From assembly GCA_016703105.1 (NCBI GenBank), contig JADJCS010000018.1:39199-103198 (forward strand): a stretch of 64,000 nt of DNA. Direction: 5' to 3'. Position numbers and translations under genes: made by a program. Position 1 is the stretch's first letter. The number at the start of each line of letters is the position of its first letter. Of this stretch, positions 18,258 through 26,495 are shown one piece after another. The notes below the pieces were generated by a model that was not told the origin of the DNA, searched no databases, and was given only the letters and a program-made list of their open reading frames with translations. This stretch comes from Flavobacteriales bacterium (lineage in GTDB: Bacteria; Bacteroidota; Bacteroidia; Flavobacteriales_F; PHOS-HE28).

Positions 18258-18737
18258 TCAGATGGTACGTTCGGGTCGAACGCGCTGTTGGAGCTCAGGG
18301 TGGTTACTCAGAATGATACGAAGCGTCTTGGGTGTTAAGGAAAACAGTCCAAAGGGAGCCAGGTCAGGTTTGGATAGCACGTTCACGGATCGGGTGTTCG
18401 CGTTCAGCGCATAGGTGATCTCGATCAGTTGGGTGCCCCATTTGTAGCGTCGCAAAGGGGTGATGCTCTGGATCGCTGATGGAGCGACCAAGTCGTTATC
18501 GATCAGCAGCCATTCGCCATCGAAAAGGTCAACTGGCTCTCGTTGTCGGGCCGGTGCACAGTCAACTATCCAGACCATCAGCACGACCGCAACGAGAATG
18601 AGCGCCACCTCCCATGAACTCGTGAGTCCGTTCTTCAGAATGAAGAACAGCAACGCCAACAAGGGAATAGGCAAAGCCACATAGAGGAATCGCTCCCAGT
18701 AGGTGCCGCTGACCCGCTTCTTTTGATGATCCTTCAT
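18258..18737 (-). CDS. two-helix membrane protein of unknown function
   Basis: About 159 residues from the ATG at 18737 (MKDHQKKRVSGTYWERF). Two hydrophobic helices (FLYVALPIPLLALLFFIL and VALILVAVVLMVWIV) near the N-terminus are followed by a ~95-residue soluble part rich in beta-strand-like stretches (GEWLLIDNDLVAP, LIEITYALN, TLRIILSNHPEL), reminiscent of a small PH-like domain on a membrane anchor. It is 8 bases upstream of mfd on the same strand and may form an operon with it. A GCATTTTG sequence six bases before the ATG resembles a -7 element. The family was not recognised. Confidence 0.6.
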   Translation of the reverse strand: MKDHQKKRVSGTYWERFLYVALPIPLLALLFFILKNGLTSSWEVALILVAVVLMVWIVDCAPARQREPVDLFDGEWLLIDNDLVAPSAIQSITPLRRYKWGTQLIEITYALNANTRSVNVLSKPDLAPFGLFSLTPKTLRIILSNHPELQQRVRPERTI

Positions 18738-18754
18738 GGACGCCAAAATGCCCG
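18738..18754. repeat. 17-base exact repeat, copy 1
   Basis: GGACGCCAAAATGCCCG abuts the start codon of the membrane-protein gene. The same 17 bases recur at 20388-20404 in the same orientation. Confidence 0.6.
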
Positions 18755-18876
18755 AAACCCGGTGCCGCATATTCGGGGCATCGGGTTCGGGAACGGCGTA
18801 AAGGTATCGTCAGGCTCCTCTCTATCGCGCGTGGCGTGACTGCGAAATGAACGGCCTGCGGCCTTGCGGGCGGCGC

Positions 18877-20223
18877 TCACTCCACCATCATCCGCGTCAC
18901 CATTCGCGATCCGTCGGGGTTGCGCAACTGCACGCTGTACAGTCCTTTGCCGTGGGTGCTCAGGTCCATGCTGATCGCACCGGTGGTGTTCCTGATGGTC
19001 CGCGTCAGAACCGTGCGGCCGCTGGCATCGACGATCGTGAGATCGAACGGCCCGGCGGATCCGGTTGGCACCAGCGTGAATTGGCCACTGCTAGGATTTG
19101 GGTAAGACACCAGGCGCCCGCCCTCACTCAAGTGCGGTGTCACGGTGGTCATGTCCGTATCCAGACAGAAATTGTCCAGAAAGATCACCTCGCCGGTGCC
19201 TTGAATGAACTCCAGGTCCAGCCGGATCTCGGCCACGAAGGCCAACAGGTCGCTCCATGTTCCCGATAGCACTTCCCAGTTCGTCTCTGCAATGGGGATC
19301 TCGTGCGTGTACCATTGGTTGGTGGTGAGCGTGGTGATGGAGTCGGTGGTGGTGTAACGCGCCACACCGCCAGGCCCGCTCAGGCGTACGAGGTAGTCCT
19401 TTACAATGTAGTTCGTGCTGGAGGTTTGCAGGAAGAGGTCGAACCGCATCAAGCCCTGCATGTCCAGGTCCGACCAGTCTCCCCGGAACTTCGGGGCGGC
19501 CACGGCGTTGGTAAGCACGTTGGAGGCATCGCCCATGCGCACAGAGCCCGGCGGGTTCCCTTGCACCATGCTTACCTGTATGCTACCCACGTTCTGGAAG
19601 CTCCATCCATCGTAGAAGCCCGCGCTGTCCCAAGTGGAGCACAAGGTGCCGATGAGGGGCTCGATGAGCGGCGTGAACGAGAGTTTGACGTTGTCGAGTT
19701 GCACCCATTCGCTGCCTTGGATGAACTCCGTGCGGATCTTCACAACCTGAATTTCTGCGAGCAGATCGGTCCAGCTGCCTGTCACCGTCCACGAAGCGCT
19801 GTCCAGCGCAATGCTCAAGTGTTGCCAAGTGTAGAAGAGGGGAACAGTGTCTATCATGGCCACCGCCGTGCCGCCGGGACCGGAGAGGGTGATGAGCGGC
19901 AGACCTTGTTGGTTCAGCAAATTCCCGCTGTTCCCGTTCGCATAAAGGTCGAACGAAAGAGAATCGGTGGCCTGTGCCGCGGACCAGTTCCCGGTGTAGG
20001 CCCACGGCAACACCATTTGGTTGACCACGCTCAGCACCTGGTCTGTCACCCGCAAGCAATTCCCGGGGTTACCGAGGTTCGTCAGTGAGGGAACGCCGTC
20101 GGCTTCAACGAGCCACTGGTCTATGAGGCCATCCTCGAAATCGGTGAGGACCTGCGCCTGCATAACGGATGGAACGAGTGAAGTCGCACAGAGGACAAAG
20201 AAAAGGCGGGTACGGATGGACAT
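18877..20223 (-). CDS. secreted T9SS cargo protein with two jelly-roll-like domains
   Basis: 448 residues from the ATG at 20223, chosen because it begins the signal peptide (MSIRTRLFFVLCATSLVPSVMQAQ); upstream in-frame sequence is not protein-like. Two similar domains follow, each with an FxDNV/FLDNFC-type motif preceded by W-x-DLLAEIQ or W-x-DLLAFVAEI and a FIQGxxW/E motif, as in laminin-G or carbohydrate-binding beta-sandwiches. The C-terminal ~80 residues form a canonical Por-secretion tail: VSYPNPSSGQFTL, then LTIVDASGRTVL, then GKGLYSVQL. Probably a surface or released adhesin or glycan-binding protein; no catalytic domain is seen. Confidence 0.8.
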   Translation of the reverse strand: MSIRTRLFFVLCATSLVPSVMQAQVLTDFEDGLIDQWLVEADGVPSLTNLGNPGNCLRVTDQVLSVVNQMVLPWAYTGNWSAAQATDSLSFDLYANGNSGNLLNQQGLPLITLSGPGGTAVAMIDTVPLFYTWQHLSIALDSASWTVTGSWTDLLAEIQVVKIRTEFIQGSEWVQLDNVKLSFTPLIEPLIGTLCSTWDSAGFYDGWSFQNVGSIQVSMVQGNPPGSVRMGDASNVLTNAVAAPKFRGDWSDLDMQGLMRFDLFLQTSSTNYIVKDYLVRLSGPGGVARYTTTDSITTLTTNQWYTHEIPIAETNWEVLSGTWSDLLAFVAEIRLDLEFIQGTGEVIFLDNFCLDTDMTTVTPHLSEGGRLVSYPNPSSGQFTLVPTGSAGPFDLTIVDASGRTVLTRTIRNTTGAISMDLSTHGKGLYSVQLRNPDGSRMVTRMMVE

Positions 20224-20387
20224 GTTGTCGGATTTGAGTGATGGGTCAACACGAAGATCGTGGTCAACGTCGACCTCGATCTGCACCACATCGAGTTCGA
20301 GGCAGAAATGTAAACAGGTTGCTTGCATTCGCTCAGGCGTTCGGTGCGGAAGTGTGGACAGGAGGTCCGGAGGGAGGACAGTCTCTA

Positions 20388-20404
20388 GGACGCCAAAATG
20401 CCCG
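20388..20404. repeat. 17-base exact repeat, copy 2
   Basis: GGACGCCAAAATGCCCG, identical to 18738-18754, lying at the edge of the degenerate Fic remnant. Confidence 0.6.
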
Positions 20405-20431
20405 GGGCAAAGCTATGGCTGTCCTACTGCA

Positions 20432-20647
20432 GCTTCGCGCGAACGCGATCAACGGCCTCACACCCCCTCGATCCGCCTTGCGCGAAGCCTCGAAGTAGCG
20501 ATCGCGCGCATCAGGCATTGCCGTGCGTTCGCCCCAAGTGAAGAGCGGCTGCCCCAAGGCGTTCACGAGCGCATCGGCCAGCAAGCGCGAGTGCCTTCCG
20601 TTGCCGTTCGCGAAGCAGTGGATGCACACAATTCGGTGTTTCACACG
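20432..20647 (-). pseudogene. C-terminal remnant of a Fic-domain mobile mystery protein B
   Basis: About 72 residues match the end of mobile mystery protein B: RVKHRIVCIH, the Fic motif HCFANGNGRHSRL, then FTWGE, DARDRYFEASRKADRGG and PLIAFARS. In this family the Fic core HxFxxGNGR transfers a nucleotide (usually AMP) to target proteins. The N-terminal half is missing: the frame meets a stop about 13 codons before the homology, and the usual stop after FARS is lost so the frame runs on. No partner HTH gene (mobile mystery protein A) is nearby. It is a decayed toxin-like gene. The 20224-20821 interval holds nothing else beyond the fragment at 20650 and the 17-base repeat. Confidence 0.7.
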
Positions 20648-20649
20648 AT

Positions 20650-20769
20650 CGCTTAGCGAAGGCGCTGCCGAAGTGGAGGGCTTTCATCCCGCTCGGCTTC
20701 GTGCCGGATGAACTAATGGAAAAATACACCGCGCTGATCAGTGAACGCGCGGTAAGGATGGGCCTGTGA
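20650..20769 (+). pseudogene. protein-like C-terminal tail without a start, origin unknown
   Basis: This frame reads as a plausible protein end (RLAKALPKWRAFIPLG, then VPDELMEKYTALISERAVRMGL and a stop) but has no start: upstream codons turn into Ser/Arg-rich noise where the Fic remnant begins on the other strand. It looks like the end of a second broken gene joined to the first at about 20650. I do not recognise the family, and it may be chance. Confidence 0.3.
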
Positions 20770-20821
20770 ACCCCTCCGCATCAACGAAGGTGTTGTTGTC
20801 TGTCCCCTTGCTGCCTCAGTG

Positions 20822-21283
20822 CTATCGCGGTACTTCCTTCACCCCGGAGACATGCGACGACACGGCCCTCCACATGCCTTCCGTCTTGATGAACACGTTG
20901 CTGGAACAATAGATCGTCTCCTTGCTATCGTTCAGCATGTGCCCCACGCCGCTGACGATCGCTGTTCCGTTCGGCCACGTCTCCAGCCGCTTGATCTCGT
21001 AGCGGAACGAGTCCACTGCCCATTCGTTCTTCTTGATCCAATCCAGTTCATCGGCCTTCGAGAAAGTGTTGCCCTCATCATCGATCATCTGGAAATCGTC
21101 ATGCAGGATCCTGTCCAGGAGCACCGTGTCCTGTTCACGATAGGCCGCGGACCATTCCACTTCCTTCAGGTAACGAAGCCGCTCTCCATCCCCAGCCTGC
21201 AACACTGGGTCGAAGTCCACATCGTTCGGTGCAGCGCATGCCACCATGCACACGAGCAGAGCAAGGCTGTATGATGATCTCAT
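20822..21283 (-). CDS. DUF4440/SnoaL-like (NTF2 fold) lipoprotein
   Basis: 153 residues. The N-terminus (MRSSYSLALLVCMVACAAP) is a lipoprotein signal with a VAC lipobox. The mature part fits the NTF2-like DUF4440 fold: EVEWSAAYREQDTVLLDRILHDDF (in part: AAYREQDTVLLDRIL), an acidic DDEGN turn, then SGVGHM and the closing WRAVSSHVS strand. Such proteins are small cone-shaped binding folds used as enzymes or ligand binders, and activity cannot be assigned here. It stands alone between the degenerate patch and ridA. Confidence 0.75.
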   Translation of the reverse strand: MRSSYSLALLVCMVACAAPNDVDFDPVLQAGDGERLRYLKEVEWSAAYREQDTVLLDRILHDDFQMIDDEGNTFSKADELDWIKKNEWAVDSFRYEIKRLETWPNGTAIVSGVGHMLNDSKETIYCSSNVFIKTEGMWRAVSSHVSGVKEVPR

Positions 21284-21353
21284 CGCGACAAGTCCACTGC
21301 CCTATCCACGCCTGTTGTCAATTCGCGGCAAGGCGGTTTCCCTGTCCGCCGGA

Positions 21354-21734
21354 TCAGCCACGCACGGCGATCGCGCTGATCTCCAGGTTCACGCCGCGCG
21401 GGAGCTCCTTCACGCCCACGGTTTCCCGTGCGGGAGGATCACCGGTGAAGAAGGACGTGTAGACACGGCTCACTTCGGCATAGAACTGGAGGTTGGTGAT
21501 GTACACCGTACACTTCACCAGATCTTCATAGCCTAGGCCGGCGCCCTTCAGCACCGCCCCGATGTTCTCCATCACCTGTTGCGTCTCCTCGGTGATATTG
21601 TTCGTTCGCAATTGGCGGGTACCACCCACACTGGCGATCTGGCCGCTGACGAAAACGAAGCCACCTGCTTCTACCGCAGGGGTATAAGGGGTGCCATGGG
21701 TGTTGTCGTCCACGGCTCGGATCGTGCGTTTCAT
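21354..21734 (-). CDS. RidA/YjgF-family enamine/imine deaminase
   Basis: About 126 residues from the ATG at 21734 (an ATG at 21752 adds six). Family features: TPYTPAVEAGGFVFVSGQIA at the N-terminus (in part: VFVSGQIA), ENIGAVLKGAGLGYEDLVKCTVYITNLQ (part: VKCTVYITN), and the closing RGVNLEISAIAVRG with the glutamate that binds substrate carboxylates in RidA trimers. The conserved Arg of the C-P-x-R active-site strand appears as PPARETVGV. It removes reactive 2-aminoacrylate-type imines in the cytosol. The gene is solitary, upstream of the degenerate region. Confidence 0.88.
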   Translation of the reverse strand: MKRTIRAVDDNTHGTPYTPAVEAGGFVFVSGQIASVGGTRQLRTNNITEETQQVMENIGAVLKGAGLGYEDLVKCTVYITNLQFYAEVSRVYTSFFTGDPPARETVGVKELPRGVNLEISAIAVRG

Positions 21735-21893
21735 TCGGGTTGAGCTTTCCATGCGCTGGTGCGCCGGTGGGCACGAAGTTGCACAGAACCGGCACAACCA
21801 CAAAAGCGGACCGGCCATCGGTCCGTCCGGATCGCTGCGGAGCGCGTTCAGCAAGGCATCGCGCGTGGTATGGGATCGATCGTCCCTTCCCGT

Positions 21894-22856
21894 TCAGGCT
21901 TGCGTCGCCTTCTCCACCATCCCCCGGCTGCCGATGAACAGCGGACAGCGTTGGTGGAGTTCCGTGGGCTTCAGGTCCAGGATCCGGTCGACACCATCGG
22001 TCGCCATGCCGCCCGCTTGTTCCACGATCATCGCGAGCGGGTTCGCTTCGTAGAGCAAGCGCAACTTGCCTTTCGGCGATTTGGCCGTGGCGGGGTAGAG
22101 ATAGATCCCGCCCTTGAGCAGATTGCGGTGGACGTCGGCCACCAAGCTGCCGATGTAACGTGCGCTCATCTTCTGCTTTTTGCAGCCATCGATGTAGCCG
22201 CGCACACCATCGCTGAAGTCGTAGTAGTTGCCTTCGTTCACCGAGTAGATCTTGCCTTCGGTGGGCGTCTTCATATCGGGATGGCTCAGGCAGAAGGTGC
22301 CGATGCTCGGGTCGAGCGTGAAGCCGTTCACACCGTGGCCCGTGGTATACACCAGCATGGTGCTGCTGCCGTAAATGATATAGCCTGCGGCCACTTGCGC
22401 GGTCCCGGGCTGCATGAAGTCGTTCATCGTCGCCTTGTCGCCTGTGCTCATGCGGCGGTAGATGCTGAATATGGTGCCGATGCTCACGTTCACATCGATG
22501 TTGCTGCTGCCATCCAGCGGATCCATCGTCACCACGTACTTGCCGCCGTTGTCGAAGTGTACGATGTCGTCGTTCTCTTCGCTGGCTACGGCACACACCT
22601 GCCCCTGGCTCCGCAGCAGGCGGATGAAGAGATCGTTGGCGTAGACGTCGAGCTTCTGCTGTTGCTCGCCCTGGATGTTCTCGCTGCCCTGCGCGCCGAG
22701 GATGTCCTCCGCCAGTCCGGCCTTGTTCACTTCGCGGTTCACCATTTTGCCCGCCAGGCGGAAGCTGGTGAGCAGTTGGCTGAGTTCACCGGTGGCGTAG
22801 GTGAATTCGTGCTGGCGTTCGGTGATGAACTCCGCGAGGGTCTTGATCTGGGCCAT
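21894..22856 (-). CDS. fbp: class I fructose-1,6-bisphosphatase
   Basis: 320 residues from the ATG at 22856 (MAQIKTLAEFITERQ); the frame is open further upstream but there overlaps the divergent acetyltransferase. Metal and substrate motifs are clear: SEENDD near residue 90 and the signature DPLDGSSNIDVNVSIGTIF near 115-133, then the NEGNYYDF and GGIYLYPATAKSPKGKLRLLYEANPLA region (in part: GGIYLYPAT) and EQAGGMATDG. It hydrolyses fructose 1,6-bisphosphate in gluconeogenesis. A CATCTTTG element only six bases before the ATG suggests a very short leader or a leaderless mRNA. Confidence 0.96.
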   Translation of the reverse strand: MAQIKTLAEFITERQHEFTYATGELSQLLTSFRLAGKMVNREVNKAGLAEDILGAQGSENIQGEQQQKLDVYANDLFIRLLRSQGQVCAVASEENDDIVHFDNGGKYVVTMDPLDGSSNIDVNVSIGTIFSIYRRMSTGDKATMNDFMQPGTAQVAAGYIIYGSSTMLVYTTGHGVNGFTLDPSIGTFCLSHPDMKTPTEGKIYSVNEGNYYDFSDGVRGYIDGCKKQKMSARYIGSLVADVHRNLLKGGIYLYPATAKSPKGKLRLLYEANPLAMIVEQAGGMATDGVDRILDLKPTELHQRCPLFIGSRGMVEKATQA

Positions 22857-22862
22857 GTGATG

Positions 22863-22915
22863 CAAAGATGCGAAGCACGCGAAGCGTCGACCCATGGGCT
22901 CGACCGCTTTCTTTG
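22863..22915. promoter_or_regulatory. divergent candidate promoters of fbp and the acetyltransferase gene
   Basis: Minus strand: CATCTTTG (22863-22870), six bases before the fbp start. Plus strand: TTTCTTTG (22908-22915), five bases before the ATG at 22921. Each is one base from TAnnTTTG. Both would put the transcription start at or next to the start codon. Confidence 0.4.
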
Positions 22916-22920
22916 CGCGC

Positions 22921-23397
22921 ATGGAGGTGATCACTCGAAGGGCCGGACCACGCGATGTGCCGCGTATGCTCGAACTGGTGCAGGAATTGGCCGCCTTCGA
23001 GCGCGCACCCAATGAGGTGACGGTGACGGAGGAGCAAATGCGCGAAGCCGGTTTCGGGAACGACCCTGTGTGGGTGGGCTGGGTGGCCGAGGTCGAAGGA
23101 AGGGTCCAGGGCATGGCCGTTTGCTACGAGCGCTATTCCACATGGAAGGGTCGCCGGCTCTATTTGGAGGACATCATTGTCACGGAAGCGGCGCGGGGTG
23201 GGCGCATCGGGGAGAAGCTCTTCATGGAGTGTGTGAGGTATGCCCTTGAGCGGAACCACAGCGGTATGCTCTGGCAGGTGCTCGATTGGAACACCGACGC
23301 GATCCGGTTCTATGACCGCTTCGGCGCTGTCTATTCCAAGGAATGGCTGAACGGATCCCTCGAACTGGAGCAATTGAAGAACTTGGCGGCCCAATGA
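22921..23397 (+). CDS. GNAT-family N-acetyltransferase, diamine acetyltransferase-like
   Basis: 158 residues. Start at 22921 (MEVITRRAGPRDVPRML). GNAT motif order is complete: the N-terminal strand and helix, VAEVEGRVQGMAVCYERYSTWKGRRLYLEDIIV (in part: YLEDIIV), the acetyl-CoA loop EAARGGRIGEKLF with the R/Q-x-x-G-x-G/A pattern, and the closing WNTDAIRFYDRFGA. The YSTWKGRRLYLEDIIV block and overall length resemble SSAT-type enzymes that acetylate polyamines or thialysine. Its stop overlaps the aspartate kinase start by four bases (ATGA), so the two are translationally coupled. Confidence 0.87.
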   Translation: MEVITRRAGPRDVPRMLELVQELAAFERAPNEVTVTEEQMREAGFGNDPVWVGWVAEVEGRVQGMAVCYERYSTWKGRRLYLEDIIVTEAARGGRIGEKLFMECVRYALERNHSGMLWQVLDWNTDAIRFYDRFGAVYSKEWLNGSLELEQLKNLAAQ

Positions 23398-24650
23398 AGG
23401 TCTTCAAGTTCGGAGGTGCCAGCGTGAAGGATGCTGCGGGGGTCCGCAATGTGGCGAGCGTTCTGGAACATTTCCTCAGCGATGATCTGCTCATTGTGGT
23501 GAGCGCGATGGGCAAGACGACCAACGCGCTCGAGGAAGTGGTGTGGGCGTACGCCGACGGGAAGGACACCGGACCGATGGTCGCCCGGCTGAAGACCTCC
23601 CACGCGAAGGTGCTGAACGAAGTGGCCCCGGGTGATGATGGCGCCATCGAGGCGCTGATCGCATCGTTCAAGGAATTGGACCGGGCGCTCGGACAACGAC
23701 CGTCCGGTCGCGTGGATCAGGACTACGATCAGATCGTATCGTTGGGCGAAGTATGGAGCACCTTGATCGTGAGCGCCCACCTGAGGTCCACCGGCCTGGC
23801 GAATACCTGGCTCGATGCGCGAACGATCGTACGAACGGATGCCAGCCATCGCGCCGCCCGGGTCGAATGGCAGGCCTGCCAGAACCTTGCGGACCGCTAT
23901 GTGAAGCCGTTGTTGATGGATAGGCCCGCGCGGGTGCTCACGCAGGGTTTCATCGGTCGCACAGCGGATGGCCGCACGACCACATTGGGCAGGGAGGGGT
24001 CCGACTTCAGCGCGGCGATATTCGCCTACTTGCTGGATGCGGAAAGCGTGACGATCTGGAAGGACGTGCCCGGCATGTTCAATGCCGATCCGAAGCGGTT
24101 CCCGGATACGGAACTTCTCCCCCACATCAGCTACCGGGAAGCGATCGAACTGAGCTATTTCGGCGCGAGCGTGATCCATCCACGCACTTTACAGCCGTTG
24201 CTGAAGAAGCACATCCCGCTGTTCGTGCGTTCGTTCGTTGACCTCAATGCGCCAGGCAGCACCATCGATGACCGGAGCGAGAACGATCCGCTGATCCCTT
24301 CGTTCATCGTCAAGCCGGAACAACTGCTCATCAGCATCACGCCGCGTGATCTCAGCTTCATAGTCGAGGAGAACCTCAGTGGCATTTTCTGGTTGTTCGC
24401 GCAGCGCAATGTGCGCATCGACCTTATGCAGAACAGCGCGGTGGCCTTCAGTGTGGTGGTGGACGACACGCTCCGGTCGCGCGAGCTCATCGAGGAATTG
24501 CGCAAGGGGTATGAGGTCCGCTACAATGATGGTTGCGAGCTGATCACGGTGCGCCACTTCGATGAGGCCACGCTGGCGAAGCTCACGGCGGGAAGGGAGG
24601 TGCTGATCGAGCAACGCAGCCGGAGCACCGCCCGGTTCGTAGTGCAGTGA
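23394..24650 (+). CDS. monofunctional aspartate kinase
   Basis: 418 residues from the ATG at 23394, overlapping the previous stop. The kinase opening VFKFGGASVKDAAGV carries the K-F-G-G-x-S motif, followed by the substrate region FIGRTADGRTTTLGREGSD (in part: TLGREGSDFSA) and two ACT-like regulatory parts in the last ~130 residues (ISITPRDLSFIVEENLSGI...NVRIDLMQNSAVAFSVV; in part: IDLMQNSAVAFS). It phosphorylates aspartate in the lysine/threonine/methionine/diaminopimelate pathway. No homoserine dehydrogenase is fused. The stop TGA abuts the TCA of the convergent gene, forming TGATCA. Confidence 0.94.
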   Translation: MKVFKFGGASVKDAAGVRNVASVLEHFLSDDLLIVVSAMGKTTNALEEVVWAYADGKDTGPMVARLKTSHAKVLNEVAPGDDGAIEALIASFKELDRALGQRPSGRVDQDYDQIVSLGEVWSTLIVSAHLRSTGLANTWLDARTIVRTDASHRAARVEWQACQNLADRYVKPLLMDRPARVLTQGFIGRTADGRTTTLGREGSDFSAAIFAYLLDAESVTIWKDVPGMFNADPKRFPDTELLPHISYREAIELSYFGASVIHPRTLQPLLKKHIPLFVRSFVDLNAPGSTIDDRSENDPLIPSFIVKPEQLLISITPRDLSFIVEENLSGIFWLFAQRNVRIDLMQNSAVAFSVVVDDTLRSRELIEELRKGYEVRYNDGCELITVRHFDEATLAKLTAGREVLIEQRSRSTARFVVQ

Positions 24651-25547
24651 TCAGCGTTCCTCGAGCAGGCGGATCACCCGGTCCGGGTAATCGCTGATGA
24701 TGCCGTCCACGCCCAGGTCCAGCATCCGCGTGATATCCGCCTCTTCGTTCACCGTCCAAACCACCAGTTGCATTTCCATTTTACGGAGCGTGGCGAGCAG
24801 GTGCGCATCGGCGAACTCGAAGGCTGGACTATAGATGGTCGGCGCAAAGGAGAGCTTTGCGAGGTCCTGTTCAAGTCCTTCGCTGTTCTCCACCAGAAAG
24901 GCGAGTGGAAGGGACGGGTCCGCAGCATGCAGGGCCTCCAAGATGGCTGGATCGAAACTCTGCAGGATGCATCGGTCCGCGATGCCGAGCGAATCCAACA
25001 TGGTCAGCACGGTCTTCACATAGGCGCTTGGTTCCGGCTGGAACGTTCCGTAGAGAGCGGGCTCGCTTTTGATCTCGATATTGAAACTCGACAATCGCGA
25101 TCCGGTAAGGAGCGCATGTTCGTCCACGGCCTCCACCACCTCACGCAAGGTCGGTTTGGAACTGGGTTTCAGGTCCTGCTCGGGGAAATCGGGCTGTGGT
25201 GTGATCCCGCAATCGAAGCGTTGCGCTTCTTCGGTCGTCATGCGGAAGATGTTGAAGCCCCGTTCCTGCGCGGGGGTGATGCTGTCGCCCACGGGGGTAC
25301 GACAGATGCGGTGGTCCATCCACGGTTCATGGCTGACCAATACCTGCTCATCACCGGTGAGCACCACGTCCATCTCCAACCAGTCGCAGCCCAGGTCAAC
25401 GGCCTTGCGGAAGGCCTCCAGGGTATTTTCCGGGCGCAGGCCACGGCAACCACGATGGCCATGGATCTCGGGGATGGTGGTGGAGTTCATGCAGGAGTTG
25501 AACAGCAGGGCCAGCGCGAAGCTGGTGAGCGCTTTCGTGTCGATCAT
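24651..25547 (-). CDS. glycerophosphodiester phosphodiesterase family lipoprotein
   Basis: 298 residues with a short signal ending in an FNSC lipobox, then the GDPD core: HGHRGCRGLRPENTLEAF (catalytic His, Arg and Glu), LEMDVVLTGDEQVLVSHEP (metal-binding Glu/Asp and second catalytic His), and the C-terminal VWTVNEEADITRMLDLGVDGIISDYPDRV (in part: VDGIISDYPD). It releases glycerol 3-phosphate from deacylated phospholipids in the periplasm or at the outer surface. Its start overlaps the stop of the dehydrogenase gene (ATGA); it is the last gene of the serS operon. Confidence 0.92.
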   Translation of the reverse strand: MIDTKALTSFALALLFNSCMNSTTIPEIHGHRGCRGLRPENTLEAFRKAVDLGCDWLEMDVVLTGDEQVLVSHEPWMDHRICRTPVGDSITPAQERGFNIFRMTTEEAQRFDCGITPQPDFPEQDLKPSSKPTLREVVEAVDEHALLTGSRLSSFNIEIKSEPALYGTFQPEPSAYVKTVLTMLDSLGIADRCILQSFDPAILEALHAADPSLPLAFLVENSEGLEQDLAKLSFAPTIYSPAFEFADAHLLATLRKMEMQLVVWTVNEEADITRMLDLGVDGIISDYPDRVIRLLEER

Positions 25548-26470
25548 CTGGGGAAGGCGGAAAGGATCTTCTCCGCGAGCACGGTGGCCATCTTGTAGCG
25601 CCCTTCATGGGTGACGCCGGCGAGGTGCGGGGTGAGGAGCACCCGTTCATGCGCGAGCAGGCGTTGTTGCACGAAGGGCTCCATGAGCGGGTCGAGCCCG
25701 GACAGGTCGGGGCGCTCGAACTCGAGCACGTCGAGCCCGGCGGCGATCACACGGCCGTGATCGAGGGCGTCCAGAAGCGCCTCGGTATGCACTACCGCAC
25801 CGCGCGAAGTGTTGAGGAACCACACCGGTTTACCAAGGCGCAGGAAGAAGTCGTGGTCGGCCAGGTGGTGCGTCTCCCGCGTGAGCGGCAGGTGGAGGCT
25901 GATCACATCGCTCTCGCGGAGGAGCCGCTCCAGGCCACATTCGATGATGCCCGCACGGTCGAAGCCGCTGCGGTACTTGTCATGCGCGAGCACTTTCACC
26001 CCGAAACCGCGCAGCTTTTCGGCGAAGGCGCTACCCATTTGGCCATAGCCGAGGATCCCGACGGTCTTTCCATGGAGGTCGGTGCCCCTGTTCTCTTCGC
26101 GTCGCCAAAGCCCGGCGCGCACCTGCGCGTTCGCCCGAACGAGGACTTTCATCAGTGCGAGCGTGAGCATTACGCAGGTCTCGCCCACGCCATCGCGATT
26201 GCCTTCCGGTGAATTGAGCACCAGGATGTTCTTTCGCCGACAATGCTCCACGTCGATGTTCTCCAGCCCGGAGCCCACCCGCGCGATGAACTTGAGGTCC
26301 TTGGCCGCGTCGATCGCCACCTTGCCCACGGCGCTGCTACGCACCACGATGCCATTGCAGGTGGAAAGGGCCCTGGCATCGTCGTCGATCGGAAGGATGC
26401 AGTGGTGGCCGGCGGCGGTCAATCGCTGGGCGAGCACGGGATGGACCTCATCCAGGAAGTAAATGCGCAT
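25544..26470 (-). CDS. D-2-hydroxyacid dehydrogenase, phosphoglycerate dehydrogenase-like
   Basis: 308 residues from the ATG at 26470 (MRIYFLDEVHPVLAQRL). It has the family order: N-terminal flavodoxin-like half with ARVGSGLENIDVEHC, NAD motif GILGYGQMGSAFAEKL, the LHLPLTRETHHLAD block, FLNTSRGAVVHTEALLDAL with the catalytic Arg context, and the closing TPHLAGVTHEGR with the catalytic His. The N-terminal half fits SerA-type or related enzymes oxidising 2-hydroxyacids with NAD. It lacks a C-terminal ACT domain, so no serine feedback is expected. It sits between mgtE and the glycerophosphodiesterase gene. Confidence 0.88.
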   Translation of the reverse strand: MRIYFLDEVHPVLAQRLTAAGHHCILPIDDDARALSTCNGIVVRSSAVGKVAIDAAKDLKFIARVGSGLENIDVEHCRRKNILVLNSPEGNRDGVGETCVMLTLALMKVLVRANAQVRAGLWRREENRGTDLHGKTVGILGYGQMGSAFAEKLRGFGVKVLAHDKYRSGFDRAGIIECGLERLLRESDVISLHLPLTRETHHLADHDFFLRLGKPVWFLNTSRGAVVHTEALLDALDHGRVIAAGLDVLEFERPDLSGLDPLMEPFVQQRLLAHERVLLTPHLAGVTHEGRYKMATVLAEKILSAFPR

Positions 26471-26495
26471 CTGTTCCATCTCCACGCTGCTGGGC

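Noticed and set aside
20333..20431. C-terminal extension of the Fic remnant
   Set aside because: The family normally stops after FARS; the following residues are read-through with no homology.
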